Part shown: piece after piece, positions 11,328 to 21,568 of the stretch
How positions within the stretch are numbered: position 1 is the first letter of the stretch
How the letters are laid out: each line of letters starts with the position of its first letter
Source of the DNA: Triglochin maritima
Taxonomy: Eukaryota; Streptophyta; Magnoliopsida; Alismatales; Juncaginaceae
Assembly (NCBI GenBank): GCA_963682175.1
Contig: OY821772.1
Coordinates: 47,514,925 to 47,578,924 of the forward strand
Direction: 5' to 3'
Length of the DNA stretch: 64,000 nucleotides
Program-made: the position numbers and the translations under genes
Notes under the pieces: generated by a model
Told to the model about the DNA's origin: nothing
Seen by the model: the letters and a program-made list of their open reading frames with translations, nothing else
The model's database searches: none

Positions 11328-12205
11328 GGGAATCATATGACATTTTGACTGAGATTGCAGGTACTAATTTGTTTTCCAAATGTTTAATCTGTTAAGTCCA
11401 TTCGATAATCATACATAAGCTGGTTATTTTTGGTTGCTAAAGATTATTATAAACTCCACTGCATTCTCATCTGAGGAATCATCACAGGATTTTTATGTGG
11501 GCAAGCCGTCTACCCTTGATGATAAGAATGGTGTGTGTCATTATTATGGTAGTAATGTTGACAAGATGAGCATCATAGCACGGTATTGGTATTTGGTAGA
11601 ATTGCATGACAATTTTGGTAGAGCGACTCATCGATCAGTTTGGGGTGGGAGTCATGACACACTTCGCTCTACAGATATGTTAATGAATCTGTATCGTTCT
11701 TTTTCCCAAGTAAGCTGGGTAAACCTTAGAGAAAATATTTCACTGGCGTGAGCACCCAGAAGCTGCTGAATGTTAGGATTCTTTGTGTAGATATGCCCAT
11801 TTTTCAGCATTTTTTTGTGTATAGTTAGGATTCCTGGATATTTCCTGATCACTTAATGTAAGGATGTTTGTCTAGAACAATAAGAATGTTTGATCATATC
11901 TCAGTGCATGATCACATAACGTACAAGAAAACTGATTATTGACTATGAAAAACTAATAGGAAATAGTGCCCTTTTTGTCTCAAGTGAATGTTTTCCTCTG
12001 CCTTTTGTTCTTTCATTTCAATAATTGGTTTTTAAATATATATACGCGTAATTCTTTATTTCGCATTTTATGGTTTTGTTTGTACTACATACATGAGTTC
12101 TACATTACAAGCAGCTTACCTTTGGACGCTTAATCGCTTATCTTTGGACGCTTAGCATAGTAGTGTTATTATTCCATGTTGGTCCAGTGCCTCCAAAAAG
12201 AACAA
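11328..12205 (+). other. 3' region of the F-box gene, duplicated
   Basis: This stretch is shared with 36195-37057 in copy 2 and most likely holds the 3' UTR and downstream spacer. A 105-aa open frame at 11434-11751 is not kept open in copy 2 because of small indels, so I do not call it coding. Confidence 0.5.
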
Positions 12206-12304
12206 GTAGCGGATATTGTTTCCTTCCACTCAGGCGTCCTTACAGTGTTGAATGATATACTACATCTATTGAAAAGCCTAGACCATTTTTGATTAATTGT
12301 TTTC

Positions 12305-12820
12305 TTATCTTCTTTTTAAAAGGTTCTTTCGATGGTTGTTTGTTAGGCGTCGGAAACCACGTCTTTCCCACGTCCGCAAAATGGTCCCCACAAACGTTGT
12401 TTTTTGTCTTTTTCGACCAGGAACGGGGCGAGGACAGGAGGTTGGGGTCCGAGCAGAACCAGACCTGACTCGGTTTCCAGATTCTATGTTTTCTCTGACT
12501 ACATAATCATCAAGACATACATTTTCGTTTTGTAATTTACTACTGTTTCTAATCATGTATGCAGTTATGTCTTGTTTAACAAAGTCAGGAACTTTATCAC
12601 AAGGTCTAGCATTGCTACCGGATGTGTGTGCAAGATGTTGTTTGTGACGGGCTATACCACCTTTAGTTTCCTTACCACATAACTCACAGACAATGCAGTT
12701 TTTATCATTAGCACTAATGTAATGTGCAGTATTCCAACTGTGGTCATTTGTACGGGTAGGTCTTAGGTCATCGTAACTCTCGTGATGCGTGTGGAAACTA
12801 GTGTCGGGTACGTAGGTCAT
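12305..12820 (-). pseudogene. N-terminal fragment of a hAT transposase (BED finger)
   Basis: 171-aa frame starting with ATG at 12820. It contains a zinc-finger pattern C-E-L-C-G-K-E-T-K-G-G-I-A-R-H-K-Q-H-L near residues 47-65, the BED-finger arrangement seen at the N-terminus of plant hAT transposases, which bind the transposon ends. The remaining 100 residues are low in recognisable domains and end at a stop at 12305. A full hAT transposase is about 600-800 aa, so this is only the first part. Confidence 0.65.
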
Positions 12821-13139
12821 ATCTTAAAACTAGACTAATATAAAAAATTATACTAATATGAAAATGAAATACTAATTAATTTAATTCTAAAGAGAAGTTA
12901 GAAAGAGTGTACTTGATTTTGGCGGTTGAAGAATGAAGAACCGGATCGGAGACTTCACTTTCCAACTTCAAAACTAAGCACCAGACCGGAGACTTAATCG
13001 CGGAAGTTTGATGATTAGAATAGAATTATGAAGAAAAAGAGAATGAGAAATGTGTGAAAAATGGAGAGGTTTGGAGGGGTTTATATAGAATTTGTGGTAG
13101 TGGGAAACTTGTAATTTAAAAAAAATAAAAAAGTTGATA

Positions 13140-13285
13140 GCCGTTGGAGTGCCTCCAACGGCTATCGCCTAGGCGATCGCCCATTTCGCCCATCTTTGTT
13201 GGGCGAAAGGCGGTGGTCGCCCACCGCAACGGGTGGTCGCCCACCGCGACGGGCGGTCGCCTACCGTCTAGGCGATCGCCTACGT
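13140..13285. repeat. subterminal palindromic repeats of hAT remnant
   Basis: A hairpin GCCGTTGGA-GTGCC-TCCAACGGC (about 13139-13161) is followed by GGCGATCGCC (13172-13181). Four related units then have TCGC centres at about 13217, 13237, 13257 and 13275, a spacing close to 20 bp. Units read like GGTGGTCGCCCACC or GGCGATCGCC. Such subterminal repeats are usual transposase-binding sites in hAT elements. Confidence 0.7.
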
Positions 13286-13467
13286 GAACATTGGTTTATT
13301 CAATATATAAAAATAATCATTTTGCTCTTTTATATTCTCGTGTCGTTAAATATTTGTTGAGATGCACTATTCTTTAACCAACACGGTAATTTTATCTCGG
13401 TAATTAATGTTTCATGTCAATTATCATGATTGTAAATTATTTTTGATATACATACGAAAAAGAAGAG

Positions 13468-14026
13468 ATCATATATCTTCAAAAACCAAGCAAAAAACGA
13501 ATCGGAGAATGTTATCCCTTTGTGATGGGGCGGTGGATTCCACTGTGTCTGTGTTGACAAGGAATGAAGCACTTTGAGACGATTGCAACATTCAGAAGCC
13601 TGCAATCCATGAAGTTGAATAGTTGCAATATTAGTAATGTAGAAGTATTGTCTTCTCACTAAGAAATTAACATATAGATATAATTTCATATATTAATAGA
13701 AAATTAAAATGCTTCCATCGATTATTGCCACTTTTGCCAAATGCTCGGAGTGATCCCCACAAAATGAGTTTGACGTCAATTCAACAAATTGATCCATTGA
13801 TTCCAAACAGATATATATGTGGGAACTTTGTTATCCATTGCTTTTGGAATCCATCCAACCCTCTTGGGTGACACAATCTCTTATTAACTAACTACAACCA
13901 ACTAAATTCGATCGACCGACTTCACCATGATGTCTCTTTATCCATTCCAACCACCACAAACGGAAAATTAACTGAAATTCATGTATGGATAGTTACTTCC
14001 ATTCTTAACGAACAGTTCCACTGGAA
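13468..14026. repeat. 559-bp tandem duplication, unit A
   Basis: Begins GATCATATATCTTCAAAA and ends at the next occurrence of the same phrase at 14027. It is repeated at 14027-15514 with few changes outside the Harbinger insertion. No gene seen in the unit. Confidence 0.85.
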
Positions 14027-15514
14027 TGATCATATATCTTCAAAAGACCAAGCAAACTAAGGGCGTCCACTATCATGACCTAGGTCTCCTGATGATCTAG
14101 GTCATGCACACACTATCTTCCTTTCTCTCTATGTCACATTATCATAAACTGCCTATTTCTTATTCACTATTCATCAATTTACCATCATCTAGGTCATCAC
14201 ATTCTCTTTCTTTCATATCATTAGTTTTCTTCTCAACTTTTATTTTATTACAAAATCATTTATATTTACCAAAACATTAAAAATCTATTTGGAAAAATCA
14301 AAATATCAATAAATCTTGTATTTCATTTTATAACCTATCTCATCAGGATGACTTAGGTCATGATAGTGGATGACCTAACTATTTATCAGAATATAAACCC
14401 CCTAATTATTATAACAAATAACAAAACAAAATACCAATAAATCTTGTATTGTTATTTTTTATCATTTTTAATATATTTTTTAAATCTTATATTTTTTTAA
14501 ATATGTTTTCTAATTATTATTTTATTTTTTAAATTTTGTTTTAAATTTTTTCCTGAATCGACCTACGTAAATGAGTGTAGTGAGTGCACACCCCCACAGA
14601 CTTGATAACCTCACCTATTTTTTGTTTTAATTAGTTTTAATTTTTGTTTAATATTTAGTTGTAAATAATTCATTACGGTGGATATGAGGATTTGTTTTTA
14701 TGGAATAAAATAATTCAACTTTTCAATATGTTCTCTCCTACACATGATTTTGAAAAAATTAACAAAATATTTAATTTTAAAAAAAAAATTAAAAAAGATT
14801 ATAAAACATATTTTAAAAAAATTAAAACAAAAAGATTATAATTTTTTTATAAAAAACAAAACCAAAAACAAAAAAACAAAAAAAACAATAAATCCACCAC
14901 GACCAGGTCGGTCGGTGAGGTGGCGACCTCCACTGGGTATGTCTTCGGTGGATGACCTCCCATAGTGGATGGTCTAAAGCAATTGGAGAATGTTATCCCT
15001 TTGTGATGGGGCGGTGGATTCCATTGTTTCTGTGTGGATAAGGAATGATGCACTTTGAGACGATTGCAACATTCAGAGAAGCCTGCAATCCATGAAGTTG
15101 AATGGTTGAAATATTAGTAATGTAGAAGTACTGTATTCTCACTGAGAAATTAACATATAGATATAATTTCATATATTAACAGAAAACTAAAATGCTTCCA
15201 TCGATTATTGCCACTTTTGCCCAATGCTCGGAGTGATCCCCACAAAATGAGTTTGACGTCAATTCAACAAATTGATCCATGTATTCCAAACAGATATATA
15301 TGTGGGAACTTTGTTATCCATTGCTTTTAGAATCCATCCAACCCTCTTGGGTGACACATTCTCCTTATCAACCAACTACAACCAACTAAATTCGATCGAC
15401 CGACTTCACCATGATGTCTCTTAATCCATTCCAACCACCACAAACGGAAAATTAACTGAAATTCATGTATGGATAGTTACTTTCATGCTTAACGAACAGT
15501 TCCACTAGAATGAT
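14027..15514. repeat. 559-bp tandem duplication, unit B (split by MITE)
   Basis: Matches unit A once the Harbinger element 14061-14974 and one TAA are removed. It ends at about 15514 with the phrase TTCCACTAGAATGATC, matching the end of unit A. Confidence 0.85.
14061..14974. mobile_element. Harbinger/Tourist-like MITE, 914 bp
   Basis: The terminal inverted repeats are GGGCGTCCACTAT and, at the other end, the complement of GACCATCCACTAT. It is flanked by the 3-bp duplication TAA (14058-14060 and 14975-14977) typical of PIF/Harbinger. The interior is AT-rich with no transposase. Its left half and the TTATCA...CCCTAATTATT segment resemble both ends of the larger element at 40600-48070, so it is probably a deletion derivative of that family. 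Unit A of the local tandem duplication shows the site without the element. Confidence 0.85.
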
Positions 15515-15897
15515 CGAAACGTATGGATTCATATGACGTTTGGTTAAAAAATTAAATAAAAATGAATTTATCCACTTAAAATCAACTTCTGGATATTAAG
15601 TAGCAAATTTAAAATTTGTGTGTGCGTGTGTTTTTCACACGTACGTACAATTCTCTTCAGAATTTTCAATCAAAATAATTTTTTAACTACCCAGAAAGAA
15701 AACCAAAAGGCTTGACAAGAATATGCAATTATGCTTTCCAGGAAGAAGAAAGGAAAAGATTCCCATAGAACAGTACGCTCTATATAGCCATCAAACATGA
15801 ACATTATGGAATGCACTTCACTAATTAGAGGCAATCAGCCACTTAATATTGAGTTGATTTCTTCTGTAACTCTTAAGAGCTAGCTAGTTTGATCAAG
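15515..15897 (+). other. promoter region of EF-hand C
   Basis: AT-rich spacer. A TATA-like TATATAG lies at 15781-15787, about 110 bp before the ATG at 15898. Nothing else recognised. Confidence 0.5.
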
Positions 15898-16221
15898 ATG
15901 GTGTACATATTTTTGGGCAATGGACGTCACGGCCATCCAAGGCGGAGCGAAATGACGGAGGAGGAGTTCAAAGCATGGCTCAGAAACATGGACGTGAACA
16001 AAGACGGAGGTTTGAACAAGAAGGAGCTCAAAGACGCACTTCGAGTGCTTGGGCTCAACTTCTGTGGTTGGAAGGTGTGGAGAGCCATGGCTCACGCAGA
16101 CCTCAACCACGACAAGTACATCGAGGGACAAGAGGAGCTCCAAAAACTTGTGGATTATGCTCGGAAAAGATGGGGCATCGTAATTACTGCAGATGAGGAG
16201 GAATCGTGTGTGCTCCACTAG
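15898..16221 (+). CDS. small EF-hand protein C, second loop degenerate
   Basis: Intronless 107-aa protein. The frame is open to a TTG at 15889, but the first ATG is at 15898 and I take that as the start. The first EF-hand loop, residues 32-43 (D-V-N-K-D-G-G-L-N-K-K-E), is canonical. The second, residues 68-79 (D-L-N-H-D-K-Y-I-E-G-Q-E), has Lys instead of the near-invariant Gly at position 6, so calcium binding there is doubtful. The C-terminal W-G-I-V-I segment and the F-K-A-W-L-R start match a plant subfamily of two-EF-hand proteins. It lies outside the segmental duplication, between its two copies, and is a more distant paralogue of A and B. Confidence 0.86.
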   Translation: MVYIFLGNGRHGHPRRSEMTEEEFKAWLRNMDVNKDGGLNKKELKDALRVLGLNFCGWKVWRAMAHADLNHDKYIEGQEELQKLVDYARKRWGIVITADEEESCVLH

Positions 16222-16671
16222 TGAAACGGATAGCATGCATCTTAAAGGTGACTTCAAGGTGTATCAACAAAATAAATAATTAAATAAGTACATGTGCTTT
16301 AATTTCCACTGCCATAGTAAATTATGCATGCATCCTATTGCCATGTATATATATTAATATATGTGGTTATGATTACGTATGCCTCCTGCAACAAATCTGT
16401 TGGGATGATTCCCTGTAGAGATGTGCATGCTTTGTACGTAAGATGTATTTACGTACTACGATAATAATAAATAAATAACTGAGCCATTATTTAAAAACAC
16501 AGGTTTTTGTTCTGTTTTGTTTGGTTACGTGCATAATTTCTTCCGATTTTTCCAATCGACGGTCTTTTTAGGATGTTACATCTTAGGTGTTTAAATTAAG
16601 TTTTTTAAGCCGAAGTACCGTGACATCCCACTCCAAGGCAGTCGGAAGCTCTAAGAAACCATTCCAAAATT
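16222..16671. other. downstream of EF-hand C, no gene seen
   Basis: AT-rich 3' region of EF-hand C up to the start of duplication copy 2. No coding sequence or element recognised. Confidence 0.4.
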
Positions 16672-17257
16672 GTTATATTATATGTATTGCGGTTAAACCC
16701 CAAAAAGTGTGGATTTTTTTTGAAGAAAATAAAATTGACCGGTTCAAAGGAGGTGTTTGATAAAGAAACTACCAGATGCACAATGTCGAATATATCTTTT
16801 ACTGAATTTACCATGCGAATTCAGTAAGAATTTTTATTGCGTATACGCTATATAAAAGTTGAACCAATGCTTACAAGTTACAGTAATGATTCATGATCTA
16901 TTAACCATTTGTTTATCTAACATGTTTATTATCACTTGCATTTTCTTTTCGAAAGCATATCCACTTGTATTTTTACTTTTTTGTAATTATATTAAACACA
17001 ATACGTGGCCCACTTTGCTATGACTTGATCACTAGTCTAGATATTTCAAGATAAATTAGAAATTTATCAACTAAAATTATTAATTTGATATTATAACTTG
17101 TATATTGTTAAAGCTTGAATAGTGTACGCATCTAGCAAGATAAATTCATTATCTGGGGGTGTGGCAAAAATATCATTCTAAAAGTAGTAGCTGTAGATAT
17201 CTTTCTTGTTTTTCTACTACTTCCGAACTCAATATTAATAAATTATAGCACTTAATA

Positions 17258-17954
17258 TGTTAGGGAATAAAATAAATCACAAATACGTAGCGGATTCAAA
17301 AATAGCAAATCCAATAGAGATAGAAATCACAATTGCAAATCCACAAACACTAAATCATACAAAACACACAAGATTTAACGTGGAAACTCAATACGAGAAA
17401 AATCCCGGATGACACAATCCCAATCTACTATAGAGAAAACGAATTACAAAGAGAGACTTACAGGACACACGAACAACCGACGAGAATACCCAGTTAAATT
17501 TGCTCACACCGAATCTACAATGATGTTCTCTCTCTTTTCTCTCAAGAATACAAAGTAGACAATAGAAATTATTTTAAGACAAATGGGGACGCAATTGCCT
17601 TTATATAGTAGGTCAAAACATGTATTAATTGCACCAAAATTGCGTGGAGAAAAGTACAAAGCGTGGGCAAAACTGGGTCAAACGGTCGACTGAACTTCAA
17701 ACTGTATCACAATCCAGGGCTTCCTCGGTCGACCGAAGCTTAAGTTCTGGTCGACCGAAAAACAACAGACATTTTTGCCCAGCTCTGAGTGTGTGCCCGG
17801 TCGACCAAACAACTACTATCGGTCGACCGAAAAACGACAACTACTTTGGCTGGACAAATCAGAACACACGTCCAGTCGACCGAACTCCTTTCGATCGACC
17901 GAATGTCTATTTTATCTCACAAATACTTTAATCACATCTTCAAGGTAAACTACA
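17258..17954 (-). mobile_element. solo LTR, copia type, minus strand
   Basis: An insertion absent from copy 1. In plus orientation it starts TGTTAGGG and ends GGTAAACTACA, so the minus-strand LTR is TG...CA. On the minus strand CTATATAAAGG (about 17600-17612) is a TATA box, with the palindrome motifs upstream of it (TCGA centres at 17686, 17729, 17751, 17801, 17823, 17876 and 17895). The left flank ends TAATA and the paralogous right flank resumes after TAATA at about 17967. A few extra bases (17955-17962) blur the right duplication, so the right edge is uncertain by about 10 bp. Confidence 0.75.
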
Positions 17955-18823
17955 CTATAATATAATACTACAATTTTCATAAGTTGTCAGACAATTTTCA
18001 TAGGTTACAAAATCCCATGGTACAAATAAAGTTCATAAGTTGTCAGACAAAACAACTATAATTGGTAATGAAATTGACAACTTCAAGAAGAGCAACATAA
18101 AAATATGCGTAATATTAACTTCCGTATTTGCTAAAAAACATTTTTTTTCATTACTCTCGGGTCTACTTTTTTCAACTCTTTTTTTAGGTTTTCAACTCTC
18201 AAACTCCTAATGGTCAACCCAACATCATCTCAATTCTCAAGGAAAGTGCCGAATAAAGTTAGGCTTGGAATCTCCTCCAAAGAAAAATTAGGCTTGGAAT
18301 TAAAGCCCATCAAGTGGCATAACTACCCCTTTTAACTTCTTCAAAAAGCTTGTTCTCCACCTTTTTTATGTAAGGGACTTGTTCAACTTTCCATTCAAAA
18401 TAAGTCGGGTCAAATATCGTGTATGTAAGAGTATGTATGAGTTCATAAATTGGTGTTATTATAAAACCGGAGGTGTAAATGTAAACTTTACTCGGCAGCA
18501 GGATTTCCTTAATTTCTTTGGTAGTCAAGTTCTCGGTATAATTCCGAATTTTAATATAATTAGAAATTCAACCTCAAGTAAATATAGAGAATCACAGTCC
18601 CATGCTAGCTATTAAAAATAATCCTCTAAGCTTAATTAACTAAAGCTCCATCCAAAAAATTACTCGACCAACCTAATTGGTGGACGCTGCTTTAGTTAGC
18701 ATATATTCCTTTCGCCATCCCACTGATATCTATCCACAAACTCAATTGCCATTTCGCACTTCACAGCAAAAAAAACTAGCAGATTGATAGCCCAGCTGCA
18801 TTAAGCACAAGCTTGTTTTAGAA
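17955..18823. other. upstream region of EF-hand A copy 2
   Basis: Collinear with 4640-5699. The first part is visibly diverged from copy 1. From about 18563 onward I see no differences before the coding region. No separate gene. Confidence 0.5.
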
Positions 18824-19108
18824 ATGGCGATTATAGGCCAACAAACGCTGCCTAAGCAAGACATGACCATAGCCGAGTTCAAGGCGTGGCTGAGGAGGTT
18901 CGACACCAACCGTGACGGCCAGATAAACGTGGAGGAGCTCCAGCGTGCACTCCAGAGCCTCCGGGTCGGATCCGCAAGGAGGAAAGCGCGTAGAGGCATG
19001 AAGGAAGCCGATGTTAATGGCGATGGTCTGATCGACAAAGATGAGATTGAGAGGCTTCTGGATCATGTTCAGAGAAATTTCAACACGAAAATCCCACGTG
19101 CAAAGTAG
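18824..19108 (+). CDS. small EF-hand calcium-binding protein A, second copy
   Basis: 94 aa, identical in protein to the gene at 5700. I see one silent difference in the coding region (GTT versus GTG, residue 36). Both EF-hand loops (residues 27-38 and 63-74) are canonical. The 5' leader is also identical over about 260 bp, so both copies should share proximal regulation. About 430 bp downstream of the stop lies the young gypsy element, which may affect its 3' end or chromatin state. It probably has the same role as the first copy, as a small calcium sensor with unknown partner. Confidence 0.87.
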   Translation: MAIIGQQTLPKQDMTIAEFKAWLRRFDTNRDGQINVEELQRALQSLRVGSARRKARRGMKEADVNGDGLIDKDEIERLLDHVQRNFNTKIPRAK

Positions 19109-19535
19109 ACATGTATGTCCATGTCTACATGCAATAAGCATTCGTGTCTGCTGTTTATTTGTCGGGCGTGCATGCATGTATTAAACGTAGTGTGTTGTGT
19201 TCCTTGGAATCTGGAAGTGTTTGCTTGATGTGTTTGTTCTTTTGGCTATAAAATCAACAAAGAATTTTGTTGTTATGGTATTGTGCAATATTTGATATTA
19301 GTAGATCATATTCTGACTAAGAGATTCAAGAAGTTTTTTGGCAAGTGATTAATGTAACCCCGATTGCTAATCCTAATTGGCAAGGGAAGATTATAAAGTG
19401 GTTATAGATAAACATCCATCCCCAGAACCTGGCTCAGAAATTATCAAATCAAAATGGTTACTAATAATGAAGTGCAAGTAAAAGGTGTGATTGATTTGTA
19501 GTTTGTTAGAAAACTTGAAGTTTTGGAACTCAAAT

Positions 19536-21445
19536 TGTAATAACCTAATCTAAAACATCTTAATTAACTAAACCTAAACCTAATTAACCTAATCTAATCC
19601 TGGAATAGTGTAGCATGAGGTGTTGATTTAGGATTGGATGAGGTGGATGTTGGATAAGAATTGGTTTGCCTATAAATTGGAAGGTAAGGTTAATAAAACG
19701 TTTTCTTTTCCTTTTCAACAACCAGAGCTTGAGAGAAGAGGTTAGAGAGAAGAAGAAGAAGGAGGTGAAGAAGAAGAGGAGAAGAAGTGAAGAAAGAGAA
19801 GAAGAAGTGGAGTGAAGTGGTGCAAGCTTGGGAGGCTTCTTCACTCGACCAAAAGGTATGTCAAATCTTCATTATAACTCACTTGTGCCTTGTGAGTGTT
19901 GGGGATCGACGTTGGTGTCGAATTCCCCGTCGGAATTCAACCAATTCAGAGGTTGAAGACGACGATCGGTCGACCGGTGCCTGTGGGCAGTCGACCGATC
20001 CTATTATTATATTGATGTTTACCCGCAAACGGTCGAACGATGTCTATGGACGGTCGACCGTTATGCCAAATTCATGCGGGAAAAAGGGGATATGCTGTTA
20101 TCGGTCGAACGGGACCACTTAGCCGGTCGACCGAATAACGATGAGAATGGGTCGGTTGGGGATTTTGACTTATTAAACGGTCGAACGTCCTTTACCTTGT
20201 TCGACCGATCCATTCGATGCTAAGTCGGTTGGGAGCTTTGACCATCAAAACGGTCGACCGCTCTTTAACTCTCGGTCGACCGACTGAGCATTTAATTAAG
20301 CGGTAGAGTGCTTGTGTTGTTTCGGTCGAACTGTATTTCAGTTCCGGTCGACCGAACGAGACTTGGGCAAAATATTGAAATCCCTGTTATCGGTCGAACG
20401 TCCCCTTGGTTCGACCGGTCGGATATATATATTATATAAAATTGTATAGCGTAGACCTTCCAAACGGTCGACCGCTAGATGACTTTTGTTCGACCGATTG
20501 GTCGGTAATTCGGTTGGCGTGGTTCGACCGGTAGATTTGTTTGTACAGTACTGTGTACTGTGTGGGGGACCGGTCGACCGGTGTGCTTGTAGCGGTCGAC
20601 CGATCTGCCGCAGGTTGGTGGATTTATCCACACGCGATCCGTCGATGTCAGGTCGACTACCGGCTCCGAGGCGACGGTTGATTACCAGCTTTGAGAGCTA
20701 CGGATTTCACCTTCGACGAAGGCGTATTATTGTTGTACCTTTTTCCTCTCTTACCGAGCGGGGTGTGAGGGATGTGTACCGTAAACCTTGGGCAGTTTGC
20801 GAGGGTTTAGCGGTAGGCCGAGGATGTTCCGGCAGGGTGCGCGCTAGGCGACTCTTGGGGGAGCAGTGACTGTCGTCTGACCCGAGTTGTGTATTCGGCG
20901 GGCTGACTCGCTCTTTGGGTGCGGCGTGTACCAGGGGTTCCTTCCTGCACTTTTTGGGGAGCAGTGGTGTCGACTGACCCTTGTGAGGCAGCAGTGGACT
21001 GACTTGACCCTAGTGGCAGGAGTGGTTCAGTGCCGCGGAGGCGGTGAGGGCATTATTGTGGGCCCGAGGCGGATGATCATGTGCATAGCATTGCATTGTC
21101 TTTAATTCCTTTTTATATTTTAGGAGGTTTGGTATACGGGGTTCCTGCAGGGAACTCAGGCATGTTTGTTTGTTTGCATTTCAGGTAGCGAGCAGGGTTA
21201 GAGTTTGAGGTGGTGACCGAGGACGGTGCCCCCGAGATCAGATCCTGTAGTTGTCAGTTTCTTTCTTTTGAGGTGATTACATATTGTATAGCTTTGGTCG
21301 TAATCACAGTCAGTTTGTATATTTGACTTCCACGTGGATCATATTATATTATATATGTTGGTTTGTTTCCCGTGACGTGCCCAGTGCTGACCGTTGACGG
21401 TCTTTATTATTGTTTAAATTTTCCGCTGTTTTCGGGTACGTTACA
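19536..21445 (+). repeat. 5' LTR of gypsy element
   Basis: 1,910 bp, ends TGTAA and TTACA. TATAAAT lies at 19671-19677. A palindrome-pair array occupies 19967-20605, flanked by donor-like AAAAG|GTATGT (19855/19856) and acceptor-like TTTGCATTTCAG (ending 21184). Confidence 0.95.
19967..20605 (+). repeat. paired CGGTCGACCG palindrome array in LTR
   Basis: TCGA centres lie at 19970/19991, 20033/20054, 20105/20127, 20181/20201, 20254/20276, 20326/20348, 20394/20411, 20468/20490, a single at 20524, and 20574/20596. Pair spacing is 17-22 bp, mostly 20-22. Pair-to-pair period is 63-76 bp, mostly 68-76. First members all begin CGGTCGA and second members all end TCGACCG; the inner halves vary (ACCG or AACG; CGGT or GTT). 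The same array is repeated in the 3' LTR at about 26492-27130. Confidence 0.9.
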
Positions 21446-21448
21446 ATT

Positions 21449-21460
21449 TGGTATCAGAGC
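21449..21460 (+). promoter_or_regulatory. primer-binding site of gypsy element
   Basis: TGGTATCAGAGC three bases after the LTR, complementary to the initiator tRNA-Met 3' end. Confidence 0.9.
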
Positions 21461-21568
21461 GTTGATCTCGGCGTACTTGTCTAAAGAAACCACCTTTGAG
21501 TTAGGAGTTAGGTCTAGAGGATCATGCATGCACAGATTATATTGATATTGTCTTGTTTCCTTTGGCAG

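Larger units (their letters stand above)
3051..12205. repeat. segmental duplication, copy 1
   Basis: This stretch is collinear with 16672-37057 once insertions are removed. Order: leader region, EF-hand A, EF-hand B, F-box/FBD gene, 3' region. The right boundary is sharp: both copies share sequence up to the phrase ending AAAAAGAACAA, then diverge. The left boundary is hidden by the copia insertion. Copy 1 carries one insertion absent from copy 2 (solo LTR, 3315-4276). It also keeps blocks missing from copy 2 at about 5195-5445, 7780-8480, 9340-9705 and 10080-10728. Confidence 0.85.
12206..13300 (-). mobile_element. hAT-type transposon remnant
   Basis: A minus-strand fragment containing a BED-type zinc-finger coding segment (12305-12820), a leader and a GC-rich terminal block of short palindromic repeats (13140-13285). 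This is the organisation of the 5' end of a hAT transposon. The right end reads, on the minus strand, CAATGTTCACG. A similar CAGTGTTGAA occurs at about 12245 and could be the other terminus, but I found no matching 8-bp duplication. The catalytic and dimerisation domains are missing, so the element is non-autonomous or broken. Confidence 0.55.

Noticed and set aside
11434..11751. 105-aa frame downstream of the F-box gene
   Set aside because: It is disrupted by small indels in the paralogue at 36300-36620, with no domain and no convincing splice link. It is more likely 3' UTR.
19967..20605. CRISPR-like appearance of short repeats with unique spacers
   Set aside because: The repeats are only 10-bp palindromes with alternating spacer lengths inside a plant LTR. 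There is no cas gene, and the setting is eukaryotic.
20338..20869. Overlapping open frames across the palindrome array (also 26863-27394 and 34106-35172)
   Set aside because: The repeated CGGTCGACCG keeps several frames open on both strands and yields repetitive Arg/Ser/Asp peptides. No start context or domain is seen, so they are by-products of motif composition.
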